IMG/VR virus record: IMGVR_UViG_3300027522_000021
Coordinates: 1 to 29,111 of that record
Length of the DNA stretch: 29,111 nt
Origin: a virus
Strand: one strand, 5' to 3'
Every line of letters begins with the position of its first letter. The first letter of the stretch is position 1. This document shows positions 8,963 to 16,827 of the stretch, piece after piece. The notes beneath the pieces were generated by a model. The model searched no databases. It was not told the DNA's origin and saw nothing but the letters and a program-made list of their open reading frames with translations. A program made the translations under genes and the position numbers.

Positions 8963-9472
8963 ATGGCAAAACAATTATTAAAAGAACGATTCCAAGAATT
9001 AGCAGGTATCAAACCTCTATATGAAAATGAAGCTAGTCAAGTTTTAATAGTAACTTCTGAATATGGAACTGAAGTAGAAATCACAGATCCTGAAGACATA
9101 AAAGCTTTTTTAGCAGGTGAAGAGGTTAACGGAGAAGATTCCCAGGGGGGAACAGTAGAAGTTAGTTTAGATAACGCACAAGATCATCGAATAAATGAAG
9201 AAAATTTTGATAATATAAGCTTCGATGATAAAGTTGCAACTTTTGGTGCTGCAGGCTCAGATAAAAGAACAGGCCAAGTAATAGGTGACATACTTCAACT
9301 AATTAAATCTACTCAAATAGACCCAATGGAGGTAATGGGGGAAATTGGTGAAGAATTTAAAATTAATTTTCAATTCACTGGATTTGATGGAAAGGGAAAA
9401 GGTGGTTACACACCCCCAGATGATGGACTTCCTAAAATGGATCCAGATAATTGGGGTTTTAAAAATCAATAA
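8963..9472 (+). CDS. CTS-like acidic protein, 169 aa
   Basis: The N-terminus MAKQLLKERFQELAGIKPLY followed by ENEA has an amphipathic helix and a cleavage-like ENE|A junction similar to that of the capsid protein. The remainder is acidic and probably partly disordered: a beta-like stretch (QVLIVTSEYGTEVEITD), a Gly/Glu region, a helix around residues 105-130 and a Gly/Pro/Asp-rich tail. It is the last gene before a strong terminator, so it ends the transcription unit. Function unknown. Confidence 0.65.
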   Translation: MAKQLLKERFQELAGIKPLYENEASQVLIVTSEYGTEVEITDPEDIKAFLAGEEVNGEDSQGGTVEVSLDNAQDHRINEENFDNISFDDKVATFGAAGSDKRTGQVIGDILQLIKSTQIDPMEVMGEIGEEFKINFQFTGFDGKGKGGYTPPDDGLPKMDPDNWGFKNQ

Positions 9473-9496
9473 AAAACAAAAATTAATAAACATACA

Positions 9497-9515
9497 GTCC
9501 GATTCATAGCCGGAC
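9497..9515 (+). other. Short hairpin upstream of terminator
   Basis: GTCCG and CGGAC can pair as a 5-bp stem around a 9-base loop in the transcript. It lies between the last accessory gene and the terminator. It may protect the 3' end or be incidental. Confidence 0.3.
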
Positions 9516-9534
9516 GACTTATAATTTCTCAGAG

Positions 9535-9570
9535 AGCTGTGGCCTCCAATTTGGTAGCCACAGCTTTTTT
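9535..9570 (+). terminator. Rho-independent terminator
   Basis: AGCTGTGGC pairs perfectly with GCCACAGCT over 9 bp, followed by a run of six T. It separates the virion-accessory block from the FAD dehydrogenase gene that begins at 9598. Confidence 0.85.
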
Positions 9571-9597
9571 ATGTACGCTACCGCAAATTAATAAAAT

Positions 9598-10881
9598 ATG
9601 CATGTAGTAATAGTAGGAGCAGGTGTTGCAGGTGTAAATGCCGCAACAAAATTAGTAGACAATAATTTCAAAGGAAAAATCACCATCATTGATATGGGAT
9701 TAGATCCTTATAGAAGACCAACCTCCGATGTAATGAGAGGTTTTTTAGGTGCTGGTGGTTGGAGCGATGGTAAATTAACTTACCACACATCCATAGGGGG
9801 TCAATTATCAAAATACACAGGCGATGAAAAAGCAATGGAATTGTTTGATCAAGTTATAGCAAACTTTAAACGATTCCACCCAAACCCATCTGAAGTACAA
9901 TGTTCAGATCCCCAAGAAGAACCCGATTTTATCAAGCCACATTTTGGTTTACGCTTATTCCCCGTATGGCATGTTGGAACCGATTATCTACATGAAATTG
10001 GCAAGAATTGGTATGATTATTTAGTAGAAAAAAATGTAGAATTTATATGGGAAACTAAAGTAACTGACATCGATTTTGACAAAAATATAGTAATATATGA
10101 TGGTGGTTGGGAAGATTATGATGAACTTATTTTTGGTGTAGGTAAATCAGGAATTGACTTTGGCAAACAATTAGCCGAAGAATATGAATTACCAACAGAA
10201 CCTAAACCAGTACAAATTGGAGTTAGATTTGAAGCACCTCAAAAACACTTTCAAAAATTAATTGATATCGCTTATGATTTTAAATTATATAGAAAATTTG
10301 ATGATAAAGGTGTATCATTAAGATCATTCTGTACTAATAATAACGCAGCTTATGTAGCAGCTGAACACACTTATGGCGACATTAGTTATAATGGTCACGC
10401 TAAAAAAGATAAAAAATATCAAAATGATATGACTAATTTTGGTATATTAATGGAAATTAGAGACATTGATAAACCATTTGATTGGGCAAGAGAAGCAGTA
10501 AAGAAAATGCAATGGGATGGTAAGGGAACATATTTCTCTCCTAGCCATAGAGTACCGTCAAAAACAACAGAGGGTGATTATGTAGAAACCCAAGTTGTAG
10601 ATACTATGGAACCTTTATGGGATGCTATTGGAGATTATGCATCATATATTGAAGATTTTATAACGGACATGCAAAAAGTATTCCCAACGTTAGGTAAAGA
10701 TTGGGGAATTTACATGCCAGAAGTAAAATATTTATCACCAGAACCTTTAGTCAATTACGATGATTTAAGTTTAACTAGGTTTCCCAACGTACATTTTGTA
10801 GGTGATGCATTATCAGCAAGAGGAATAACAGTATCAGGAGCTCAAGGTACTTATGTAGCAGAAGCATTACTAAAAAAATAA
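9598..10881 (+). CDS. FAD-dependent dehydrogenase (COG2509-like)
   Basis: A 427-aa protein beginning with a Rossmann dinucleotide motif VIVGAGVAGVNAA (G7, G9, G12) and a strand ending in an acidic residue (TIIDMG). The middle contains GVGKSGIDFGKQL and LRSFCTNNNAAYVAAE (about residues 235-250), with later NGHA and TNFGIL. These resemble the uncharacterised FAD-dependent dehydrogenases of COG2509, known mainly from cellular genomes. The C-terminal VHFVGDALSARGITVSGAQG is the usual FAD-contacting GD segment. It is soluble with no signal peptide. It stands after a terminator as the first gene of an accessory block, so it looks like an acquired auxiliary metabolic gene. The substrate is unknown. 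Confidence 0.85.
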   Translation: MHVVIVGAGVAGVNAATKLVDNNFKGKITIIDMGLDPYRRPTSDVMRGFLGAGGWSDGKLTYHTSIGGQLSKYTGDEKAMELFDQVIANFKRFHPNPSEVQCSDPQEEPDFIKPHFGLRLFPVWHVGTDYLHEIGKNWYDYLVEKNVEFIWETKVTDIDFDKNIVIYDGGWEDYDELIFGVGKSGIDFGKQLAEEYELPTEPKPVQIGVRFEAPQKHFQKLIDIAYDFKLYRKFDDKGVSLRSFCTNNNAAYVAAEHTYGDISYNGHAKKDKKYQNDMTNFGILMEIRDIDKPFDWAREAVKKMQWDGKGTYFSPSHRVPSKTTEGDYVETQVVDTMEPLWDAIGDYASYIEDFITDMQKVFPTLGKDWGIYMPEVKYLSPEPLVNYDDLSLTRFPNVHFVGDALSARGITVSGAQGTYVAEALLKK

Positions 10882-10883
10882 AA

Positions 10884-11216
10884 ATGATAAATTTAACAAA
10901 AGAACAAAAAGCAGAGGCATTAGCTGAAGAAATTCATAATATAAAAAAGTGGGTTAATCCTAAAGGAAAAGTAAGAAGAGTATCTAAAATTGAAGAAGAT
11001 GGTTCTAAAACAATAGCTTTAGCTTTACAAATGGGAGACAGAACAGTATTTCATAGTGAAGAGGGTCCTGCTTTAATTAACAAAGAGCAAAGAAGAAAAG
11101 AATATTATTTAAATGGTATTGAATTTACCTATGATGATTGGAATGAAATAATGAAAGGTAAAGAGGGTTTACCATGGTATAAAAACCCAGCAATGAAAGG
11201 AACATCAAGACACTAA
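10884..11216 (+). CDS. Small conserved protein with GPA / YYLNG motif
   Basis: A 110-aa protein. Residues 50-92 (GDRTVFHSEEGPALI … KEYYLNGIEFTYDDWNEIM) match one unit of a repeat often seen in phage and bacterial proteins, in which an H-x-x-x-GPA strand is followed by a W/Y-Y-x-N-G strand. The N-terminal helix (KEQKAEALAEEIHNIKKW) and basic C-terminus show no catalytic motif. It starts 2 bases after the dehydrogenase stop, so it is probably co-transcribed. Function unknown. Confidence 0.65.
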   Translation: MINLTKEQKAEALAEEIHNIKKWVNPKGKVRRVSKIEEDGSKTIALALQMGDRTVFHSEEGPALINKEQRRKEYYLNGIEFTYDDWNEIMKGKEGLPWYKNPAMKGTSRH

Positions 11217-11220
11217 AAAT

Positions 11221-11622
11221 ATGGAAGATAATAAAGTTTTAATTCAACATAAAACAGAAACAAGAAAAAGCTCTATTCATGGTTATGGGGTTTTTGCAAA
11301 AGAAAACATTAAAAAAGGTGATATTATAGAAGAATGTCATTTTATGTCTGTACACCCTTTAATGATTAATTTAATGAAAAGATGGTCTATATTTAGATAT
11401 ATATTCCATTATCCTAAAAATTTACCTGGGGAAGAATTAGTTTGGCCTTTTGGAAATGGATGTGTATATAATTCATCTCCTACCCCTAATGCGGATTGGG
11501 ATACAAATACAATTAATAGATTATTTATGTTTATAGCTATTAAAGATATAAAAAAAGGAGAAGAAATATTTACTAATTATGAAGATTCACTAGAATATTG
11601 TAAAAATCAGGGTTTAATATGA
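11221..11622 (+). CDS. SET-domain protein (putative lysine methyltransferase)
   Basis: A 133-aa minimal SET domain. The N-terminal SSIHGYGVFAKENIKKGDII (residues 18-36) is the classic G-x-G-x-F-A strand. Residues 80-92 (GCVYNSSPTPNADW) occupy the place of the NHS..PN pseudoknot motif, and FIAIKDIKKGEEIFTNY (104-120) gives the GEE and the catalytic-type Tyr120. The usual His of the NH motif is absent (N84-S85-S86), which may alter cofactor binding. There are no pre-SET or post-SET cysteines. It overlaps the next gene by 4 bases. SET proteins methylate lysines; a phage enzyme could modify host or virion proteins. The target is not shown by the sequence. Confidence 0.85.
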   Translation: MEDNKVLIQHKTETRKSSIHGYGVFAKENIKKGDIIEECHFMSVHPLMINLMKRWSIFRYIFHYPKNLPGEELVWPFGNGCVYNSSPTPNADWDTNTINRLFMFIAIKDIKKGEEIFTNYEDSLEYCKNQGLI

Positions 11623-12146
11623 GAATAGGATTTTGTGGAACAATGAGTGTAGGAAAAACTACACTAGTAAATGCATTAAAAGAATTACCTGATTTTAAAG
11701 ATTATCATTTTAGAACAGAACGTTCTAAGTATCTTATGGAAATGGGTATCCCCTTAAATACAGATAGCACTTATAAAGGACAATTAGTTTTTACAGCTGA
11801 AAGAGCAGCTGAATTAATGCAAGAAAAAATTATAACTGATAGAACTATTGTTGATGTTATGGCTTTTTCTAATTTATCTACATCAATGAAGGACTATGAA
11901 AAATTCCACCTAAATTCAACTTTATTTCATTTAATAAAAGAATATGACGTTTTATTTTATGTTTCTCCTGAAGGGGTCGAAATAGAAAACAATGGAGTTA
12001 GAGAAACAGACGCAGAATACAGAATGGCTATCGATAAAGAAATAAAATTAATTATAGGAATGCATAGAAGCAATACTCCTACAATTAAAGGTACTGTAGA
12101 AGAACGTATAGAGCAAGTCAAGAACGCCTTAGTTCAATATGTATAA
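11619..12146 (+). CDS. P-loop nucleoside/nucleotide kinase-like (AAA_28 / NadR-like)
   Basis: A 175-aa protein with Walker A GTMSVGKT at residues 7-14, followed by ERSKYLMEMG, a DR motif in IITDRTIVDV (D74, R75) and a strand DVLFYVSPEGVE after which a lid-like Arg/Asp segment (RETDAEYRMAID) follows. This order fits small P-loop kinases of the AAA_28/NadR-like or deoxynucleotide-kinase class, which phosphorylate nucleosides or nucleotides. The start ATG lies inside the SET gene's 3' end (4-base overlap). Its last codons contain an ATATGTATAA motif just before the terminase gene. Substrate not determinable by reading. Confidence 0.75.
   Translation: MRIGFCGTMSVGKTTLVNALKELPDFKDYHFRTERSKYLMEMGIPLNTDSTYKGQLVFTAERAAELMQEKIITDRTIVDVMAFSNLSTSMKDYEKFHLNSTLFHLIKEYDVLFYVSPEGVEIENNGVRETDAEYRMAIDKEIKLIIGMHRSNTPTIKGTVEERIEQVKNALVQYV
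12137..12146 (+). promoter_or_regulatory. Candidate late-promoter motif upstream of terminase
   Basis: ATATGTATAA matches the recurring TATATKTATAA motif of this window. It ends 8 bases before the terminase ATG and overlaps the stop of the kinase gene. Confidence 0.35.
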
Positions 12147-12154
12147 CATATAAT

Positions 12155-13744
12155 ATGGCTCAACAAAATATAAAACAAATCATAAAGCAAGAGTACATTA
12201 AATGTGCTCAAGATCCAGTTTACTTTATGAAAAAATACTGTTATATTCAACACCCAACAAGGGGTCGTATTCAATTTAATCTTTTTCCCTTTCAAGAAGG
12301 TACATTAAAATTACTTCAAAAGAACGACAGAAGTATTATTTTAAAGTCTAGACAGTTAGGTATTTCAACTTTATCCGCAGGTATTTCATTATGGATGATG
12401 TTGTTTCAAAAAGATAAAGCAATATTAGTTGTTGCAACTAAACAAGACACAGCAAAAAACTTAGTTACAAAGGTAAAATTTATGTATGACAATTTACCTT
12501 CTTGGTTACAAATTGGTTTTGTCGAAAAAAATAAATTAGCATTACGTTTAACTAATGGTTCCCAAATAAAAGCAGTGTCAGCAGCAAGTGATGCTGGTAG
12601 ATCAGAAGCAATTTCTTTATTAATTATTGATGAGGCTGCCTTTATTGAGGAAAATAGAATTGAAGACATTTGGGGTTCGTCACAACAAACATTATCAACA
12701 GGGGGTAAAGCAATTGTTTTATCTACACCTAATGGCACAGGTAACTTTTTTCATAGAATGTGGCTTAAAGCCCAAGAAGGAAGAAACGGATTTACCCCCA
12801 TTAAATTACATTGGAGTGTACATCCTGAAAGAGACCAAATATGGAGAGACAAACAAGATGATGAGTTAGGTTTAAGAATGGCAGCACAAGAATGTGACTG
12901 TGATTTTACAACTTCTGGTAATACAGTGTTTGATGTAGATCTTTTATCTTACTATGAAAAAACTTTTATATGTGATCCTGTAGAAAAAAGGGGTATAGCG
13001 GGTGATTTACATATTTGGGAATATCCTGACTATTCAAGAAAATATTTAATTGTAGCTGATGTAGCTAGAGGGGATAGTAAAGATTATTCTGCTTTTCATA
13101 TTATAGACATTGAAGAAGCTAAACAAATTGGTGAATTTAAAGGTCAAATTGGTACTAAAGAATTTGGACATATGTTAGTTGCAATTGCAACTGAATATAA
13201 TAATGCATTACTTGTAGTTGAAAATGCTAATATAGGATGGAATACAATTCAAGTAGTAATTGATAAAGGTTATCAAAATTTATATTATTCACCCAAGGGG
13301 GATGCAGCTACAAGCGCAGAAGCATTTTTAGCTAAAGGGTATGATATAACAGACACAACAAAAATGGTTCCTGGTTTTACAATGTCAATGAAAACTCGAC
13401 CATTAACTATAGGTAAATTAGATGCTTATATGAGAGAAAAGTCAGTAGTAATTCAAGGACATAGAACTATGGAAGAACTCCGTACTTTTATTTGGAAAAA
13501 CGGAAGAGCAGAAGCACAAACAGGATATAATGATGATTTAGTTATGTCCTTAGCAACAGGATGTTATGTAAGAGATACAGCTCTTAAATTTGCACAACAA
13601 GGAATAGATTTAACAAATGCTACTTTAAAAAATTGGCAACGAAGTGGAGCAGGTGTATACACAGGGGGGACAAATAAAAAGGACGCAGGTTGGACTCAAG
13701 ATATAGGAGATAAAGGACAACAAGATTTGACTTGGCTTCTTTAA
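12155..13744 (+). CDS. terL: Terminase large subunit (gp17-like)
   Basis: The 529-aa DNA-packaging motor. The ATPase domain has SRQLGIST (65-72) in the Walker A position, Walker B LLIIDEAAF (155-163) and the coupling motif STPNG (190-194). The Walker A lacks the canonical Lys, a variant known in many terminases of the SRQxGxST type. The RNase H-like nuclease domain has D302 (VADVARG), E356 (LVVENANIGW) and D460/D461 (YNDDLVMSLATG). It is slightly shorter than T4 gp17 (610 aa). It sits at the head of the packaging/portal module, 8 bases after the kinase. No small terminase subunit is recognisable nearby. Confidence 0.97.
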   Translation: MAQQNIKQIIKQEYIKCAQDPVYFMKKYCYIQHPTRGRIQFNLFPFQEGTLKLLQKNDRSIILKSRQLGISTLSAGISLWMMLFQKDKAILVVATKQDTAKNLVTKVKFMYDNLPSWLQIGFVEKNKLALRLTNGSQIKAVSAASDAGRSEAISLLIIDEAAFIEENRIEDIWGSSQQTLSTGGKAIVLSTPNGTGNFFHRMWLKAQEGRNGFTPIKLHWSVHPERDQIWRDKQDDELGLRMAAQECDCDFTTSGNTVFDVDLLSYYEKTFICDPVEKRGIAGDLHIWEYPDYSRKYLIVADVARGDSKDYSAFHIIDIEEAKQIGEFKGQIGTKEFGHMLVAIATEYNNALLVVENANIGWNTIQVVIDKGYQNLYYSPKGDAATSAEAFLAKGYDITDTTKMVPGFTMSMKTRPLTIGKLDAYMREKSVVIQGHRTMEELRTFIWKNGRAEAQTGYNDDLVMSLATGCYVRDTALKFAQQGIDLTNATLKNWQRSGAGVYTGGTNKKDAGWTQDIGDKGQQDLTWLL

Positions 13745-13756
13745 TATATTTATAAC
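13745..13756 (+). promoter_or_regulatory. Candidate late-promoter motif upstream of portal
   Basis: TATATTTATAAC, ending 13 bases before the portal ATG. It is identical over 12 bases to the copy at 26621. Confidence 0.45.
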
Positions 13757-13769
13757 AAACAAATAAAAA

Positions 13770-15611
13770 ATGGCAGATACTAGTTTATTTACAAGATTAC
13801 AACGATTATTTTCAAGCGATGTAATTATTCGAAATGTAGGAGGAAAACAATTAAAAGTAATGGATACGGGTAGGATCCAAAAATATGGAAACCTAGCCTC
13901 TAATTCTCTTTATGATAGATTCACACGTTTACATAAACCTGTAGGATCTTCATTACAATATAACCCTACATTAAATTATCAGTCAATGCGACTTCAGCTT
14001 TATAGTGATTATGAAGCTATGGACCATGATCCTATTATAGCCGCAGCTTTAGATATTATGTCTGATGAAACTACAGCAAGAAATGAGTATGGACAAGTAT
14101 TAAATATTAATTCAACTGATGAAAATATAAGAAAAGTATTACACAACTTATTTTATGATGTTCTAAATGTAGAATTTAATTTATCTACATGGATTAGAAA
14201 TATGTGTAAATATGGAGATTTTTATCTTAAATTAGAAGTATCTGAAAAATTTGGTGTTTATAATGTTATACCTTTATCTGTATATGAAGTAGTAAGAGAA
14301 GAAGGAACAGACCCTGACAACCCATCTTACACTCGTTTTACACTAGATCCAAATGGTTTAGCTTCAGGTGCAACAAACACAATTAGACGGGATCAATTCC
14401 AATTAGAAAATTATGAAGTTGCTCACTTTAGATTACTTACAGATTCTAATTATCTTCCTTATGGTAGAGCATTTTTAGAACCAGCTCGTAAAGTATTTAA
14501 ACAGTTAATGTTAATGGAGGATGCTATGTTAATTCATAGAATTATGAGAGCTCCTGAAAAAAGAACATTTTACATTAATGTAGGAGCTATTCCTCCAGAA
14601 CAAGTAGAACAGTTTATGAAAGAAACTGTTAGTAAAATGAAAAAAACACCTTATATAGACCAACAAACAGGTGATTATAACTTGAAATATAATATGCAAA
14701 ATATTTCTGAAGATTTTTATATACCAGTAAGAGGTAATGACAATTCAACTAAAATTGAAACAACTAAAGGTTTAGATTATGACGGAACAACAGACATTGA
14801 ATATTTAAAAGCTAAAATGATGGCTGCTTTAAAAATTCCTAAACCATTTTTAGGTTATGAAGAAGGAGTAGAAGGAAAATCAACATTAGCCGGTATGGAT
14901 GTTAGATTTGCTCGTACCGTTGAACGTGTTCAAAGAATTGTAGAATCAGAATTAACTAAAATTGCGTTAGTACATTTATATTCACAAGGTTTCACAGATG
15001 AACAATTAGTAGATTTTTCTTTAGAATTAACTACACCTTCTATTATTTATGAACAAGAAAAGGTTGAATTATTTACAGCAAAAACAACAGTAGCAAAAGA
15101 AATGTTAGATGGTAAATTATTTAGTAAAGATTGGATTTATGAAAATATATATGGTTTATCTCCTGATCAATATTCTTTAGAAAAAGATATATTAATAGAT
15201 GATGCAATGCAATCATTTAGATTATCTCAACTTGAAAATGAAGGAAATGACCCAACAGAATCAGGTATGTCATATGGTACCCCTCATGATTTAGCTTCGT
15301 TATATGGTAATAAAAGAGATAAATCAGTAGGCCCCGCTCAAATACCAACAGGATATGATGAAAAAGATCCAGGACGTCCAGTTGAAAAACCTCAAAATTA
15401 TGGTTCAGATAAAAGTAATTTTAGTAGAGACCCATTAGGTAAAAAAGGACAATCACCACCTAGACCTCCTAAACCAACAGAAACCAATAAAGTTACTACA
15501 TTTGAAGCTAAAAATATAAAAAGATCTCTTCAAAAACTCCAAAATAAAAACCAAATCTTAACAGAAGGAGATAATAATGGAATGTTATCTGAAAAAAATA
15601 TTAAGTCTTAA
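13770..15611 (+). CDS. Portal protein (gp20-like)
   Basis: A 613-aa vertex protein through which DNA is packaged and to which the neck attaches. Conserved gp20 blocks are visible: DHDPIIAAALDIMSDET, KYGDFYLKL, the crown/stem segment LPYGRAFLEPARKVFKQL … LIHRIMRAPEKRTFYINVG, NISEDFYIPVRG, and the segment with YLKAKMMAALKIPKPFLG and ARTVERVQR. It is longer than T4 gp20 (524 aa). The extra length is a Pro/Gly/Lys-rich C-terminal tail from about residue 505, with two protease-like sites, QILTE and GMLSE, in the last 20 residues. Located directly after terminase, with an A-rich leader. Confidence 0.95.
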   Translation: MADTSLFTRLQRLFSSDVIIRNVGGKQLKVMDTGRIQKYGNLASNSLYDRFTRLHKPVGSSLQYNPTLNYQSMRLQLYSDYEAMDHDPIIAAALDIMSDETTARNEYGQVLNINSTDENIRKVLHNLFYDVLNVEFNLSTWIRNMCKYGDFYLKLEVSEKFGVYNVIPLSVYEVVREEGTDPDNPSYTRFTLDPNGLASGATNTIRRDQFQLENYEVAHFRLLTDSNYLPYGRAFLEPARKVFKQLMLMEDAMLIHRIMRAPEKRTFYINVGAIPPEQVEQFMKETVSKMKKTPYIDQQTGDYNLKYNMQNISEDFYIPVRGNDNSTKIETTKGLDYDGTTDIEYLKAKMMAALKIPKPFLGYEEGVEGKSTLAGMDVRFARTVERVQRIVESELTKIALVHLYSQGFTDEQLVDFSLELTTPSIIYEQEKVELFTAKTTVAKEMLDGKLFSKDWIYENIYGLSPDQYSLEKDILIDDAMQSFRLSQLENEGNDPTESGMSYGTPHDLASLYGNKRDKSVGPAQIPTGYDEKDPGRPVEKPQNYGSDKSNFSRDPLGKKGQSPPRPPKPTETNKVTTFEAKNIKRSLQKLQNKNQILTEGDNNGMLSEKNIKS

Positions 15612-15620
15612 GAATAGTCT

Positions 15621-15632
15621 TATATTTATATA
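15621..15632 (+). promoter_or_regulatory. Candidate late-promoter motif
   Basis: TATATTTATATA, in the 45-base gap after the portal gene and 24 bases before the ATG at 15657. Confidence 0.4.
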
Positions 15633-15656
15633 CGATAAATTCGAATTTATAAAAAT

Positions 15657-16499
15657 ATGAAAGTAAAGCATTCTAAGTACAAAAATACTGGGATTTTATT
15701 TGAACTTCTTACTAGGCAGTTGACTTCCGACACTATTACAGGAAATCAAACAAAATCATTGTCTTTTTTGAAAAAACACTTTAATTCTAAAACAGAATTA
15801 TTAAAAGAGTATAAAATATATCATACATTAGCTACACAAAAGTATAACAAAGATAGTCAAGCTACAATGTTAATTGATACTTTGTTAGAAGCGCATGGAA
15901 AGTTAAATAAAAGTCAGTTAAGAAGAGAAAAATATAATCTTATTAAAGAAATTAAAGAAAGTTACAACGTAAATGATTTCTTTAAAGCAAAAATAACAGA
16001 TTATAAAGTAATGGCATCCATTTTTAATTTATTAGAAAATAAAAAAGCCACAGCACTATCAATAGTTAATTCTAAAGTAAATATTTTAGAACACATTACT
16101 ATAAAACCAACAGTAGCTAAAAAAGACACAGTTTTAGAAAACTTTAGCAAACAAGACAGTGACACTAGATTACTAACTTACAAAGTCTTACTTGAAAAAT
16201 TTAACAGTAAGTATAGTGGTTTACAAGACAACCAAAAAACACTCCTAAAAGAATATGTTAACAGCGTTACTAATAGCCCTGCTCTTAAGTCTTATCTCAA
16301 CCAAGAAATCAAAGAAGTTAAAAAAACTATTACAGGATATTCTAAAAAAGTTGAAGATAAAGCAGTAGTCGTAAAATTAACTGAGACTAGAGACATGATT
16401 AAACCATTATGTAAAAAATCATCTGTAAATGATGATAACGTTATTAACTTGCTTAACTATTATGAATTAGTAAATGAGTTAAAAACAATCCATGGTTAG
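15657..16499 (+). CDS. Putative prohead core-associated protein, 280 aa
   Basis: A Lys-rich, almost entirely helical protein (KVKHSKYKNTGILFELLTRQLTS at the start; repeated helices to the end). It lies between portal and prohead protease, where T4 carries the core genes 67 and 68. I do not recognise its sequence family with certainty. Helical content and high charge fit a prohead core or scaffold-assisting role, which is inferred from position. It overlaps the following gene by 8 bases. Confidence 0.7.
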   Translation: MKVKHSKYKNTGILFELLTRQLTSDTITGNQTKSLSFLKKHFNSKTELLKEYKIYHTLATQKYNKDSQATMLIDTLLEAHGKLNKSQLRREKYNLIKEIKESYNVNDFFKAKITDYKVMASIFNLLENKKATALSIVNSKVNILEHITIKPTVAKKDTVLENFSKQDSDTRLLTYKVLLEKFNSKYSGLQDNQKTLLKEYVNSVTNSPALKSYLNQEIKEVKKTITGYSKKVEDKAVVVKLTETRDMIKPLCKKSSVNDDNVINLLNYYELVNELKTIHG

Positions 16500-16827
16500 T
16501 CTTACTGACATATATAATATAAAAGAATCATCTTTTAGTGAATTAAAAAAAGATAGAGATCCTGCTAGGGGAAATAAAGGCAAAACAGATACAAAAGATT
16601 TTTATTTTGTAGATGAACCTGCAGATCCAGAAACGGGACAAATAAAGTCAAAAGTAGTATATAAACGTTCTTTTAAAAAAATGGTAGCAGATTTAGAAGC
16701 AGAAGCAATAGATTTAAATAAACTATCAGAAGATAATCCAGATGATATGGTATTATATAAAATGTCTGAAGATTTAAAAGAATTATTTAATAATTTTAGA
16801 ACACACGTAAGAAAAAACTATGAGTAA
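16492..16827 (+). CDS. Small charged head-module protein, 111 aa
   Basis: Starts 8 bases inside the previous gene and ends 8 bases inside the next, suggesting coupled translation. The N-terminus is polar (SFSELKKDRDPARGNKG). A central DFYFVDEPADPETGQIKSKVVYKR looks like a beta hairpin. The last 50 residues form an acidic helix (VADLEAEAIDLNKL … MSEDLKELFNNFRTHVRKNY). Not recognised. By position a core/internal head protein. Confidence 0.65.
   Translation: MVSLTDIYNIKESSFSELKKDRDPARGNKGKTDTKDFYFVDEPADPETGQIKSKVVYKRSFKKMVADLEAEAIDLNKLSEDNPDDMVLYKMSEDLKELFNNFRTHVRKNYE

Noticed and set aside
12627-12869. 80-codon plus-strand frame inside terminase
   Set aside because: Out of frame with conserved terminase motifs on the same bases; no independent support.
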